Origin: Limanda limanda
Taxonomy: Eukaryota > Chordata > Actinopteri > Pleuronectiformes > Pleuronectidae
Assembly: GCF_963576545.1 (NCBI RefSeq)
Contig: NC_083646.1
Coordinates: 13,495,238-13,559,237 of the forward strand
Direction: 5' to 3'
DNA: 64,000 nt
In this document: piece by piece, positions 1-17,238 of the stretch
Layout of the letters: each line of letters opens with the position of its first letter
How positions within the stretch are numbered: the stretch's first letter is position 1
Position numbers and translations under genes: made by a program
The notes under the pieces: generated by a model
What the model was told of the DNA's origin: nothing
The model's input: the letters and a program-made list of their open reading frames with translations, nothing else
Database searches by the model: none

Positions 1-42
<42 letters not shown>

Positions 43-53
43 ACACACTAACT
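1..53. repeat. (CA)n microsatellite
   Basis: An almost pure CA array at the left edge, interrupted near its right end. On the minus strand it lies a few bases after the donor of the ptpn3 exon 142-61, so it occupies the start of that intron. Confidence 0.97.
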
Positions 54-60
54 CACTCAC

Positions 61-1953
<1,893 letters not shown>

Positions 1954-2176
1954 CTGCCTCCCTCTCAAGACAAACACCTTGCCCTCAGCTCTTCACTGAG
2001 AGGGGACCTGATGACACACACACACGTACACAAACACAAAAACAGTGTCAGATGTTTGGAGGAAATGTCTTCCAATGAAAGCCCCTCCCTCAGGATGACA
2101 TTTTGCAGTGAGTAATATATGTGCTACATGAAGCATCAGGCTGCAGTGAGTAATGCACCATGAATGCAAAGGAGTG

Positions 2177-2180
<4 letters not shown>

Positions 2181-2233
<53 letters not shown>
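2181..2233. repeat. (GT)n microsatellite
   Basis: About 53 bp of TG dinucleotide in otherwise non-coding sequence upstream of the first recognised ptpn3 exon. The rest of 1960-3400 shows no supportable exon. Confidence 0.95.
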
Positions 2234-2234
<1 letters not shown>

Positions 2235-3429
2235 TCTGTGTGTCTGGGTGTTTGTGTGATTCCTTATTATTCGGCCTGGTCTGAACATGTCCCTTCCCTC
2301 TCTCTGCTGCTCTCCCTCTGCATCTCTCCGCCTTTCGCAGGCAGCTGAATGATAAGAATGTTAAACATTTTCAGAGTTGCACACGCCCAGCGGCGGCTCT
2401 GCAACTGACCTGCTAGTGGAAGCAACGCATGAGAACACACACAAACATGCACTGCTACAGCATGCATGTGCACAGGCACTCAGAACCCAATAACTGACCC
2501 TGTATTTGCCTATAGCTGCCCATGAGAGTGTGTGTGGTTCTGTGCACGTGTGCGTCTGAATGCATCCGAGTGTTTGAACGTACATGTGTCCTGTGTTGTT
2601 CTCCAGGTGAAGGATTAATGGAACAGGGCCGGCCTGTCTCTCAGTGTTTTTCCTGAAAGGGACACACAGTGTTTGAGTTAATGTTTGAACACAAGCGACT
2701 GGCTGTGAATGCATTAAGACCAGAGCTGGTCCCAGTCTGGTGACTAGTCCTTCATCACAGACAGGCCTCTGATGAATTTACAAGTCAATGCTATATGTAA
2801 AAGCAGATTCATTATGATGTGGCAGGCTTCACTGGCTGTTTGCATCTATTTGTGAACTTCCTGTGTTTCTGTTTGTATCCACACCACAGATACACACAAG
2901 GAAATAAATGAGGTTAGCATCACCTATGATGCTTTAAAGGTAGGGTTCACCCAGAAATGATGGTGTGAATGACTTTGTTTATAGTCAAATTAGAATGTCA
3001 GGGCTTACGGACATTTAGATGACACCACAGGAGCAGTATGTGAATGCATTTTATGTTTTTGTTCTGTTTTTTTACGTTTGAAGAACGGCTCACCAGTTAC
3101 TTCAAGTCTATTGGATCTGCCTGTTTACCCCTGGAATTCCCAAAGTGTGTTGTGGACTCCAACACTTCGCCCACCCTTCATCAGCTTACTGGTGAGCAGA
3201 TAATGAGTGGATTTTACTTTTTTTTTGGGGTGGACTATACATTTACACAGATATCAAGACTTTTCTGACTCATCTGTATAAGTGAATAATAAAGGATACA
3301 TAAACACTATCGAGAGTAGAAGTGTGACAGCCTGGCCTCTCCTTCTGCACATTAGATGTAATGAATAACCAGGGGCCTGGCTCTGAGGAGCCGTGTTCTC
3401 TCACAGCTCCAGTCGATCATAAACCCTGC

Positions 3430-3850
3430 TGTGATTTCTCTGCACTTTGAGCCGCAGCGCCGAACAAGGAACCTGTTGACAGGCTGAACTTTCCTGCAGC
3501 TACACCCAGGAGGAGGAACTCAGCCCGGGCACACTCTGCTCCGCACGTCCCGCTCCTCGGAACTTGGCAAAGTGGCTGTTTTCTGTTTAGTTGTGTGTTT
3601 GGGGAAGAGACGGCGTGAGAGTGTGTGAAAGAGAGAAGAGTCTACCTCGGTCGTCCCGCTGCGGAGACGGATCACACCTCGGCCCGGGGCGCGTCGGAGG
3701 ATCCAGGTAGAGTCAGGAGGTAAATATCCGGGACAAGTTTCATCCCTGTGCGCTGCTCACTGCGCGGCCCCGCCCCTCCGCCGCGCGCGCTCCCGACCAC
3801 ATGCGCGCTCTCCAGGGGGCGCGCTGCACGGCTGAAGAAAGTACGTCCCT
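3430..3850. promoter_or_regulatory. CpG-rich block, candidate promoter/first exon (likely of ptpn3)
   Basis: This stretch is far richer in G+C and CpG than its surroundings (for example GGCCCGGGGCGCGTCGGAGG near 3681 and CCGCCGCGCGCGC near 3778). Such blocks in vertebrates usually mark transcription starts. It lies 1.5 kb upstream of the first ptpn3 exon found on the minus strand, which is its most likely owner. A plus-strand donor-like GATCCAG|GTAGAG near 3703 would also allow a plus-strand noncoding exon. No TATA box is evident. Confidence 0.5.
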
Positions 3851-3965
3851 TAGAAGTACTGAGAAGTACTGAGAAGTACTACCCGTTGTTAGTAAAGGGT
3901 ATAAAGTAAACGTAAAATATACCCTAAAGTTTAAAGTAAAATAAATCTCCAAATCTATCCAATAA

Positions 3966-4530
3966 AAATGTTTGCTATTCAGTATGTAGGTACTCAGAGA
4001 GGTCCTGAACACAGGCATATCAGTCTCTCTCTGAATTTATTGAGCAAAGTATTTTTACAGTACTTTGAAATATCCAGCAATGATATATTCCTAAGTGAAA
4101 ATGTTGGACTTTACTTTGAAAAATCTCTTAATCCATACAGTAAATATGTTTGATATTCAGTATGTAGGTAGTCAGAGAGGTCCTGAACACGACATATCAG
4201 TCTCTCTCTGAAGTTATTGAGCAATGTGTTTTTACAGTACTTTGAAGTATCCTGAAATTATCTATTTTCTACAGTGAAAATCCTGAAATGATCTATTCCA
4301 CAGTGAAAATGTTGGACTTTACTTTGAAAAATCTCCAAATCTATACAGTAAAAATGTTTTCTATTCAATATGTAGGTTGTCAGAGAGGTCCTGAACACAG
4401 GCTTATCAGTCTCTCTCTGAACTTACTGAGCAAAGCGTTTTTACAGCACTTTGAAGTATCCTGAAATGATCTATTTTCTACAGTGAAAATCCTGAAATGA
4501 TCTATTCCACAGTGAAAATGTTGGACTTAA
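3966..4530. repeat. Tandem repeat, three units of about 180-210 bp
   Basis: Three diverged head-to-tail copies begin near 3966, 4145 and 4355. Each holds a TATTCARTATGTAGGT block, then GTCAGAGAGGTCCTGAACAC, then TATCAGTCTCTCTCTGAA, then a TTTTTACAG..ACTTTGAA..ATCC block, and ends with GTGAAAATGTTGGACTTTACTTTG. The middle copy has an internal duplication of the TCCTGAAATGATCTATT segment. No coding sequence spans it. Confidence 0.85.
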
Positions 4531-4549
4531 AAGTTACTTTTATATTTTT

Positions 4550-7500
4550 GGATTTTAGATACTGGATGATTTAACATGCTTTAAAAACCTTTTGTTAGAG
4601 AATAACCCATAGTTTCCAAGCTTGGCTTCTGACGCTTTACAAGAATCACAGTGTGGGACACAATTAATTTAATATAATTCTGAAAAGTCATGCAAAACCT
4701 TCTAGTTTATATTCGGTGATCAAGTAAATTACATATTGTTCCCATCAACTATAGCACAAGGAGTAAGGCTAACTCATTACTCATTAATCAAATCAAACCT
4801 CCGGCCTCCTGAACTTTTACTTTGAAGGTGAGCTGTCTCTCTGTCCCCCTCTGGATGTCCTCGTTCAAGTTTAGCTTCTCAGGTTGACTTTCACTTCATG
4901 CACAGACCAGATGAGGCCTCACTACTGCACGAATCTACAACAACAAACCCCTGGATCTTTGCGGCTTAATTTCCAAGCAGTCTGCTGCTGCTTGTTTCCA
5001 TGTGATGTCCTGAGGCTGCCCCCTGCTGGTTGCTGGGTTCCTCTGCTGCATCTGCTTGGTTTGTGCAGCTTGTAATTAACTAAAGTTTTCCATGAAAGAA
5101 AATCTTTATTATCCTTCAAGGGCAATTTGATGTACAACCAGCAATCAGTGCACGACAAAAATAAACCAATATATACAATGTAAATAAAACACAATATAAA
5201 AACTGTATAGACTAAGTAGGAGGGCAAAATGAGCTTTTAATAAATTCATTGATAAGTCGACCAACAGAAAATTACCCGTCAACTATTTCGATATTCCGGA
5301 AACATTTCAATCTACTTTTAAAGCAACAATTCCACTGCAGAAAGTCACCGTGATTGTTACACTTACTATAACATGGCAGGGCAATATGGCCGAACATTAT
5401 ATGAAGATAATATTTTCAGTCAATATTGATAATTATTACGATAAATGTCACATTATTATTTAAATTACTTTAAATGCAGATGATGCTCAGTGATGGTTGT
5501 GGTTTTAAAACCTTTTTTTTTTGCACAGATAATGACACTTTAAATTTTTCAACCTTGACATGGAGGAGTTATGTTTTATACCTCTTCACTGTACTTGCAC
5601 AATGCATGAGCAATATATTGATATGTATTAAACTCACTTATATTGCCATTGATGAAGAATATAGAGAGATAATTCTTGATATTGTTTTATTTACCAGGCC
5701 TACAACCCACTGTAGAAGTTTGACCCATTAGTTAGATTAAAGTAACTTTGCCACACTGTAAAATGATCCCATTACCTAGTAAAAAGTTCTGCATTGAATC
5801 AGTGACTGAATGATAAAAACATAGCTCTTATCAAAGGACACTATTATATGGAGACTGTTTTGATGACCCACTTCAAGGGTAAAATAAGTTCACCAGTTAG
5901 AAATGAGTTCGGTGCTGAAGGAAAGAGACGTGGGCAATAGTGGATGAAGGCTGGTTAGGATTGGGGCTTTCTATTATTGAGGCCAGAGGGTGCTGTGGGC
6001 TTTGGGGAAAAGCTTGGTTCAACTTACCTCCTGTTACACCTGTTATAGAACCGTGTGCCACTTAAGAAATGGGCCAAATACAAACAGGTTGCTGCCTCAC
6101 TGGGCTCTGTACCACTTTCATTCATTCGTTACCCCACATCTAAAAATAACTGAATCGACAAGTACATGCATACATCTGCAGGGGTTATCAGTGTAACCGG
6201 TAACCTTCAGTGTCTAACATACATTTCAGAATGTCTGGATGATAAAATACAAACATGTCATACTTATGTTTCTTTTATCCTTTGCCATAATTCTAAATTA
6301 TTCCTATAATTGTTTGGTTGTCCTTGATGATATGTGTTATATAATTTGCTGTATTTGATTTGATGACATTGAATTATTTTGCTGTTTTTATTATTATTAT
6401 TATTATTTCTGAATCTTCACAAGACAATGTTGTGGCCCTTATACACGGCTGTATGCTTTTTCATTAAAAACCATGACCAACAGTATTTTTATTTGAAGAA
6501 TTAGTGTTAATTACTCCCCAAATGTTTGTATGCAACATAAAGGTAGAATAGTTAAACTTAGAAATGGAATGTCACAATCAGTTTGTACACAAAGCCCCAG
6601 TCGACCGATTCACTGGTCATAACACAGGAAGTAAGGTTGATCTAAAATCCTCTAACATTCTGTCAGATACAAAAAAAATAATCAAACAATATTGATCTAC
6701 TTTTACTTTTGATACTAATCCAGTGTGTATTGGTAGTACTTCTAACATGTAATTTTACTTGAGGGGATCTCAAACGCAAGAGTACTTATACTCTACTTAC
6801 TTTTCATACTAATGTTTTGGTTCTTTTACTACTACTGTACTTCTTCCACCACTAGACCTGACAGCTGAAACGAGCGCTTTGTGTTCAACATCACCTGTCG
6901 CACGCTCCCCCACAGTTTATGCAAACCAGCCCCAACCGGTTTGCATGGTGTCAGTGTGATGAGGCAAGAGGCTGCAGACTTGTCAGTCAGACTAGCAGAG
7001 ACCGGTTCACTTTGGGGTGACACCCACCGTGCAACCCCCCACACCCCCAGCCACTGTAACAGAGAGGAACCTCCTCCTGTCCCTTTTTGAGGATCAGCTT
7101 TCTGGAACAGCAACCAAGACAGCCCGGACTCTCACTCTCCAAATTTAGACCCCCACCATGACACAAGGACCAACCTGGCGTTATTTCAGTAGCTGCACCT
7201 CGTGTCCCATCTATCTGAATCTCAACCTCTTATTCTCACATCACACTGAAGTCATCTGTCACAACACTTTGACTCATTTCCAGTTTAAAACAATATTTCC
7301 TGTTGAACATTATTGTTCTTATTTTATCTCAGGACAAAGCCCAGTCACTCCTCTAATCGCTCATATGTGAGTATAATTGTTTTTACTGATGCACAAGATA
7401 CATTTGTATTTGCTTCATCGCTCTCTGAAGAATTTGTCGACCACCTGCTGTGTCAGACAGACTCAGGACAGCTCCTCTTTCTATTTCACTTATTATATAA

Positions 7501-9780
7501 TCCCCTGTTGATAATGAGTTGTTCTTATGTTCTTCAGTCCCCCGCCAGAGAGTCTTGGCTTTCACGATGTCGGAAAATAACAGGAGCGTATGAACTGCTG
7601 GGATATAACACAACAAGCACCTATAGCTGCATAGGAACTGCTGCAGGAGTCAGCTCATGTATCACAACCATGAAACTGGGTCTGTGGACAAGCCGTGCCG
7701 ATTCTCAGGCGCGCAGCAGCCACGTGAGACCAGAGGACAGATGTATGGAGTTGTCATATGCCGGTATGCTGTCACGAATTGACACATATCGTTTAGTTTC
7801 CATTACCCATTAATCATCCGTAGGTTCAAGATGAACCTGTGTGTTGCAAAAAACCCTCTGGTAAAAGTGGTTCTGACTCTCTATGTGAGCTGGTGTGTGA
7901 GCGGAAGGAACCTAAAACTGACATGAACCAGTCTCTTGATACATGACACATGGGGTAACACACACATGCACACATAAACTCAGTATCTGTCCCACTGTCG
8001 TTCTTGCCACCCAGTCACAGACTTACTGGTGGTATGCCGGCCTCCCTCCAACCACCAGTGACTGGAATATGTGAGGAGAAACCCATACCAGTATTATAGA
8101 GGCCTAGGGAAACAGGCAAATATAAAAAAAGAAGGTTGGGTTTTCAAAGTCATAAAAATAAGTTCCCTCTAGAAGTAAGTTAAGTGGGTTACTATGTCGA
8201 TGGGACACGAGCACCGTCAGCTCATCACGAGTGCCTGCTTCTGCTTTTTCGAGGGAGCATGAGCCGGCTATGCTGTCTTCACGTGCCAGCAACTTGCCGT
8301 GCATTCTGGGACCCAACACCTATCACCCTCCCATTCATCTCCTTTGACTGCAAAATAGTGACACATAATAGCCCAACTCATTTTGCAGGCGTCTCACAGC
8401 CCATTTTGCCTTTCAAGCTCTAGGCTGCTCACAGTCTACACTTCAGTGGTTCATGTCTGTGGGGTAGAAGTGGATATCTTTCCGTATATTATTATTTAAA
8501 AAAAACTCCCAATTTTTTTACAATATCTACTGACCATAAAAAATAAATAGATTTATTGTAAATAATAAAGAGAAAAAAATCAATACTGTGGGTTTTTGCT
8601 GTGTGTGCTAGTGTGAACCAGGGTGATTGAAGCCTTTAGGTTGGGATACAAAGTAGTTAACCCCTGCAGCACTGTGTGGGGGTTAATAATATATAATGGA
8701 TGGATTTGTCAATGTATAATGCAAAATGTACTCATGCTTCATATATGGGCAATAACCCACTCCATAAAACTGCTTCTCTAATTTTTAACTTCATTTAAAA
8801 CTGCAGACATGATGGACTGTATAACACTTTATCAAAAGCATTAATTGCAGTTCACTTTAGCTATTGATCGGAAATTGTAAACCCAAAGACCTGGTATTTA
8901 TGTATTTTCAAGATTTATGACTGCAAACCCGATGAGGTATTAAAAAAGTGTGAATTTTTTTTTGCACACATATCACATATCAACAGCTAGTAAAACTCAC
9001 GTTTTTAAAGCCTCCTGTTGAACATGTTGATTAGCATTGTTCAAATTTTTCTTGTTGTTTTTCATGTTCCACTGACTCAAGCGCCAAAACAAGTAGCCAC
9101 AAGAAATAATATTCAACTGCCAGTGGTTCTCAAACTTGTATTCTGGGTAAATCGTCAATGATAATAATAACTTTATTTGTAAAGCGCTTATCTAAATAAG
9201 GTCAATGAGTGCTTCACAAAATATATGCCATTTAAAAAAACTAATTAATGAATAAAGATACACATCAATGGCAAATCAAAAGTTGATTTTAATGGCTTAT
9301 AATTGATCTATAAAGCATAAACAAATGGTTTGTTTACAGCTTTTAAACAATTTATTAAGTATTCCCTATCAGAAAGTATGTCACATTTCAAAATAAATGT
9401 TCCATTAGATGAAGTTTGCTAGTGCAATATATTCTGACCACAGACTATAAAGAGGTACAACATGAGAGCTTTCCCAAAAGGGAAGCCAAATTGTCTCATA
9501 GCTGTCTGCAGATAAGGTCATAAATCCTGTTTGCAATAGGGACATGGACCAGATAAAAAAGTCAAAGACGGCGACAATTTTTTGTCCAAGATGTTCTGTG
9601 ATATAGGTACTTCTTATCACATTGATGTTTTGTTGAAATGCTAATTTTTCCTTAATAAATGTTGATTTCGACTATAAAGAATTTGTCAATGATTTATAAA
9701 CCATTAACTAAGCCATTACATGGGCTGCAACTTTTTTAAAGTTTATAAATTCTGCCCAATAGGACAGTAGCCTATTGGAC
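4550..9780. other. Intergenic, no gene recognised
   Basis: AT-rich sequence between the ptpn3 5' region and sgk. I found no exon with good splice borders and family similarity on either strand. The longest open frames (for example at 7313-7813 plus) lack recognisable domains and codon bias. A short dispersed fish repeat fragment (ATAATAATAACTTTATTTGT...AAAGCGCTTATCTAAA) sits at about 9160-9225. A related one occurs at 55925-55990. Confidence 0.6.
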
Positions 9781-9789
9781 ATTTAGTTA

Positions 9790-10096
9790 GTTCTGTCTCT
9801 GAGCTTCCTGGTTCTCCTCCCGTAGAGACAGACTCGGGAGTAGGAATGACTGAGGCAGATTCTGAGCCAGGTGCTGACGCGGACTTCTGCTCGGTTATAA
9901 GTTTATATTCTCCCAGGCGACTCGAACGCGCCGCACCCTGCGTATCGTCTTACGTCAGCGGCGTGTGAGCGCGCGCCCGTGACGGAGCGCGCTCACACGC
10001 TGAGCAGCTCTGCCGCGAGTCGCTGCGTTTCCATTGACGACCAACTTTCTCTCCTCTTTTCAACCTTTATCAAACATCACAGACTCTCTCACCAGG
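9790..10096 (+). promoter_or_regulatory. CpG-rich promoter/5' UTR of the sgk-like gene
   Basis: G+C and CpG rise sharply just before the sgk start codon. The block holds a CRE-like TTACGTCA at 9950-9957 and a TGACGG half-site at 9980-9985, next to a GCGCGC run. SGK genes are known to respond to hormones and cAMP, so these are plausible control sites. Their use here is inference. No TATA box was seen. Confidence 0.6.
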
Positions 10097-13598
<3,502 letters not shown>

Positions 13599-13837
13599 CC
13601 ACAACCAATCCTCAGGGAGCACTTTTTTTTTACATCATAAATTATGAAATCAAGGCTATTTTTGAATAGATTCTTACACTATTACAGCAACAGAATGTTT
13701 CACTGCTTCCACTTAACAAAATGATATGTTTGCATATTTTATTACAGTCATTTTAACTGCATTGTCATCATCATAAGAAATAGGCTGGTCACTATTTCAC
13801 AAGTCCTCAGTACTTCATTGTTTAAGGGGCATGAAAC

Positions 13838-13843
13838 AATAAA
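13838..13843 (+). terminator. Candidate poly(A) signal of the sgk-like gene
   Basis: AATAAA about 240 bp after the sgk stop codon, in AT-rich sequence; the nearest canonical signal downstream. Confidence 0.5.
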
Positions 13844-14084
13844 CACAAAGCAGTTTCATTGTTCAACACTTGACATTTAAGTCTTTGATTCACAACATAT
13901 ATTGCAACATTCCCTTTTGAGCTTCTACATTCACAGTTTACAGAGGTAAAATACTTCACAGGTCGCATTTAAATCCTGCTTAGTGACAAGGGGGTTGTGC
14001 ATCAGAAGCAAAATACAGAAAACATCTCCTTGTGGCATTTACTTTGGATCCAGCTCTAACTTAAGCCATTTTCAGACATATGTC

Positions 14085-14480
14085 AATGTCAACTTAATTT
14101 ATATAACTCATTTAAAACAACTTAGATGACCAAAGTGCCTTACAAAGCAAAAGGTACAACAAGAAAACAGCAATACGCAATATATCATAATAATAATGAT
14201 AATAAAATCTGCTCGGATAAAAACCTTCTCAACTCAAAAGGAAGGCCAAAGAGAAGAGATGTGTCTTTAACAATGATTTGGGGGCAGATCTAATACGGAG
14301 TGGTAAACGGTTCCACGAGTTTAGGGCGGTTACTGCAAAGGCTCGGTCGCCTCTGGTTACGAGTTTAGTTTTAGGCACATCCAGGAGCAGCTGAGTGGCT
14401 GAGCTCAGCTCCTCAGCTGGAGTGTGAACATGAAGAATTATCCGGGTCAGACGTGTTCACCTCAACATTCAGGTGAAGGG
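14085..14480. repeat. Dispersed fish repeat fragment
   Basis: The segment has a TTTATATAACTCATTT...AAAGTGCCTTACAAAG head, an ATAATAATAATGATAATAAA run, then GTGTCTTTAACAATGATTTG, GGTTCCACGAGTTTAGG and AAGGCTCGGTCGCCTCTGG blocks. I recognise these as typical of a degenerate element common in teleost genomes. No intact frame is present. The family name is not assigned. Confidence 0.55.
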
Positions 14481-14554
14481 TGAACCCTGGGTAGAGCATG
14501 CAGGAGGCAGGACACGACATATCTCTCTGTTGTGTTCTGTTATGGCACATAGCG

Positions 14555-14775
14555 TCGGTCCTCCTTGGCAAAAGCTCAAAATCTTTTACATCCTGAGATA
14601 TTTGTATTCTTTTTTCTTTTTTCTTTCTGCAGCCATTACGTCACCCACTCGCTTGCTGTGAATTTTCCAGACATTTTCCTGCTGCGTTCTCTTTGGCTCA
14701 CTCTGACCTCTTCCAGACATTTTACTAGCTGGCAGGAAAATGTCCAGACTTCAGTCAGTGTGTGAAAGCAGCCTC
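14555..14775. repeat. Dispersed repeat fragment with internal CAGACATTTT duplications
   Basis: Short blocks TTCCAGACATTTTCCTG and TTCCAGACATTTTACTAG recur within 60 bp and are followed by GGCAGGAAAATGTCCAGAC, an imperfect inverted arrangement. This looks like a small non-autonomous element between sgk and tmem244. No coding function. Confidence 0.4.
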
Positions 14776-15005
14776 AATACGCGAAGGTGAGTTTTTTTTC
14801 TAGAAATAAGCAAAGGTAACAGAACCAGCCGGACCCTGACTAGTGTCTCAGGACCAGAGCTTCTAGTCTGATCCCTTATTCTCCTTTTTACAAGTGCGTT
14901 CATCAAACTGTTGGACGTTAATCAATCAATAAATAAACTTAAATAACTTTTAAAGAATTAATAAATTAAAAATACAGTTATTTTCAGTCCTGGGCTACGT
15001 CATCT

Positions 15006-17238
15006 TCAGTAGATGCTGAAGGAGGAGTAGCTCTGGTCGCTCTGGCAGGTGAAATAAGCAATCAGCTGCCCGTTGCAGATCATCAGAAACAAGCCGCTAC
15101 CTACGGATAAACAGAAGAGGCGGAGAGCATTAAAGTCAGCCTAGCTTACAAAGACAGACGCAATAAGTTACAGGTAGAGTCTAATTTAATTTACCTAAAG
15201 CCAGCCACCACTGCCACACCATGGGGAACTCCAACATCACTGCAACATGGAAACAAAACATGCAGTTTCACAACACGTCTGGTAACTTGCGTGAGTAACC
15301 TGGCTGGATGCGTTGTTGTGTTTGTCCTCACCGACACTGGTGATCGCAACATGCAGAAGTGTGACCGTGAGGGCGTAGTCCCACACCCGCCTCCTCACCA
15401 CCGCGGCAAACAGGAGGCCACTGCAGAAGTAGGTGAGCTCCAAGGACAGGAGGTTCACTGAGGGAGACCAACGCAGCGAGAAAATGCATCATCTGTTCAA
15501 AGTTCACACTCGCAGTTCATTGTGTCGCCTGCGTTAGCGGAGCTCACCCAGGTATTTGGAGTTGGATTCAGTGGGTTCGGTCTTGAAGTCGAATGGGATC
15601 AGTCCGTCGAAGTGATCCAGCCTGAATGAAGAGGAATCACTGTAATTGGTGCAGATGGGTAAAGTGATGAAAGTGCAATAAGTGTTGATGTGCCTCAGCC
15701 CTTCAGATATACAGTAGGTCACAGGATGGGGAAGAAACTAACGTAAAAACTCTTGAAACAGGACTTTATATCTGAGATAAACCTCCCTTCATCATGCACC
15801 AGAACTGTTTTTATGTGCTTTGCATCCGGTCATACTCCTGCAATGATGACTCCATGGCCAGATGACCATAATGACACGCTAGGGTCCTATTGACCCCCAG
15901 TTCCTGCTGCTCTGTGTGCACTGCTGCACCTCTCAACTCCAAATACCCATTAAATACAATCTGCACTTTATACGTGACCTTGTGTTTTGCCAACAATGCC
16001 ATGGTTTGTGTGTGTTCTTATTTTTAAACACAGATTTATTTAAGAATATTCACCACATAAATTAAATAAAATAGAGTTAATTGGAGAACCCTCTGTCACA
16101 ATGAGTTAAGGATGAATGAGAATTTTTTTGTTATCATGTTGTTTGGATGTACATATTCCACAATTTGGAATCTGCAAATTTGCCGTTGATGTGTTATCTT
16201 ATTTGATAACACTTTATTGTACAGACACGGCAGCTTCCTGTAGCTTCTTTGAAAGGAACCGATATGTTACTGTTAATGTATCTGACAGTTCCTGGAAATA
16301 ACTGTAATTAGATAATAAAGATAAGACAGATGGGAACACAGCTCTATTAGTTCACTTGTACAAATTAATTCCACTAATTTACTAGTGGGACCCAGATATT
16401 CATTCAATATTTCTACTACATTACATTTTACAGTCGTCTTTCTAGACTCGCCACAATGTATTAATATTGTTTATTATTTTCTACTATATCTAATAAATTA
16501 TACAGATCCAATAGAATGATTAGAAAATAGTAGAACCTGCAAAATAAAGTGGCAATGCTCCTTATAACTGTTGTGTTAACTGTTTAAACTACATGACGAT
16601 GCCTTATATGCCATCATAGAGTTGCGTGGTATGGAAACTAATAACCAAGTGTGAGGATAAGCATTATGATCCGTTATTAGCCACACCCTGGTGATTATGG
16701 GGGGGTTGAGGTGTGTGTGTCTGGGGGGCAGCTTTCACGAGTGCATTTTGCGTGGTGCGTGCGTGTGCGCATGCGTGTGAGGGATTCAAACCTGAAGGCA
16801 CCGAAGCACACGCTGGCGATCATGTAGAAAAGAGAGTAAAATATCAGGAGACACAGCAGCAGGTTGAGGAGCACGGTCTGTGGGACGGACACACACACAC
16901 AGACAGGGGAGGAGACCTGATTTCACAACAACACACGGTTTTATAATCTGTCAACAATGCAACACACACACACAGACACACACACAACACGAGCAAACAC
17001 CTGGAGCTGTGTGAGCGAGCAGACACACACCACCACTCTTTAACTGCTGCAGAACATGACCTGCTGCACACTTTGATGATTGATAACTGATGAATAATCG
17101 ATGCATGTCACAATAATAAAGCACACAACAGCAGCCTCTGCACCATCGATCCTCTCACAGCCACCGTGACGCACCGCACACACGTGTCACCTGGTCCCCT
17201 CTTACCTTCGAGTCGACCGCTTTGCCTTTGAATGCCAT
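15006..17238 (-). CDS. tmem244: TMEM244-like multipass membrane protein, complete, 6 exons
   Basis: TMEM244 is a small membrane protein of unknown function. Exons on the minus strand: 17238-17206, 16877-16792, 15621-15548, 15457-15332, 15239-15195, 15100-15006; 459 nt, 152 aa (human is about 128). It starts MAFKGKAVDSK; the first membrane segment is LLNLLLCLLIFYSLFYMIAS. A soluble part ends LIPFDFKTEP, then LELTYFCSGLLFAAVV, then VWDYALTVTLLHVAITS, then MLEFPMVWQWWLALG and a last hydrophobic segment. Human TMEM244, from memory, carries LAPFDFKT, TEVTYFVCGLFF and VWDYAISVTILHVAITS in the same order, which is decisive. All introns are GT-AG and phases agree. It is convergent with sgk and divergent from l3mbtl3, starting at the edge of a CpG-rich block. 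Confidence 0.88.

Noticed and set aside
7313..7813. 166-codon plus-strand open frame
   Set aside because: No recognisable domain, no splice support and AT-rich composition like its intergenic surroundings.
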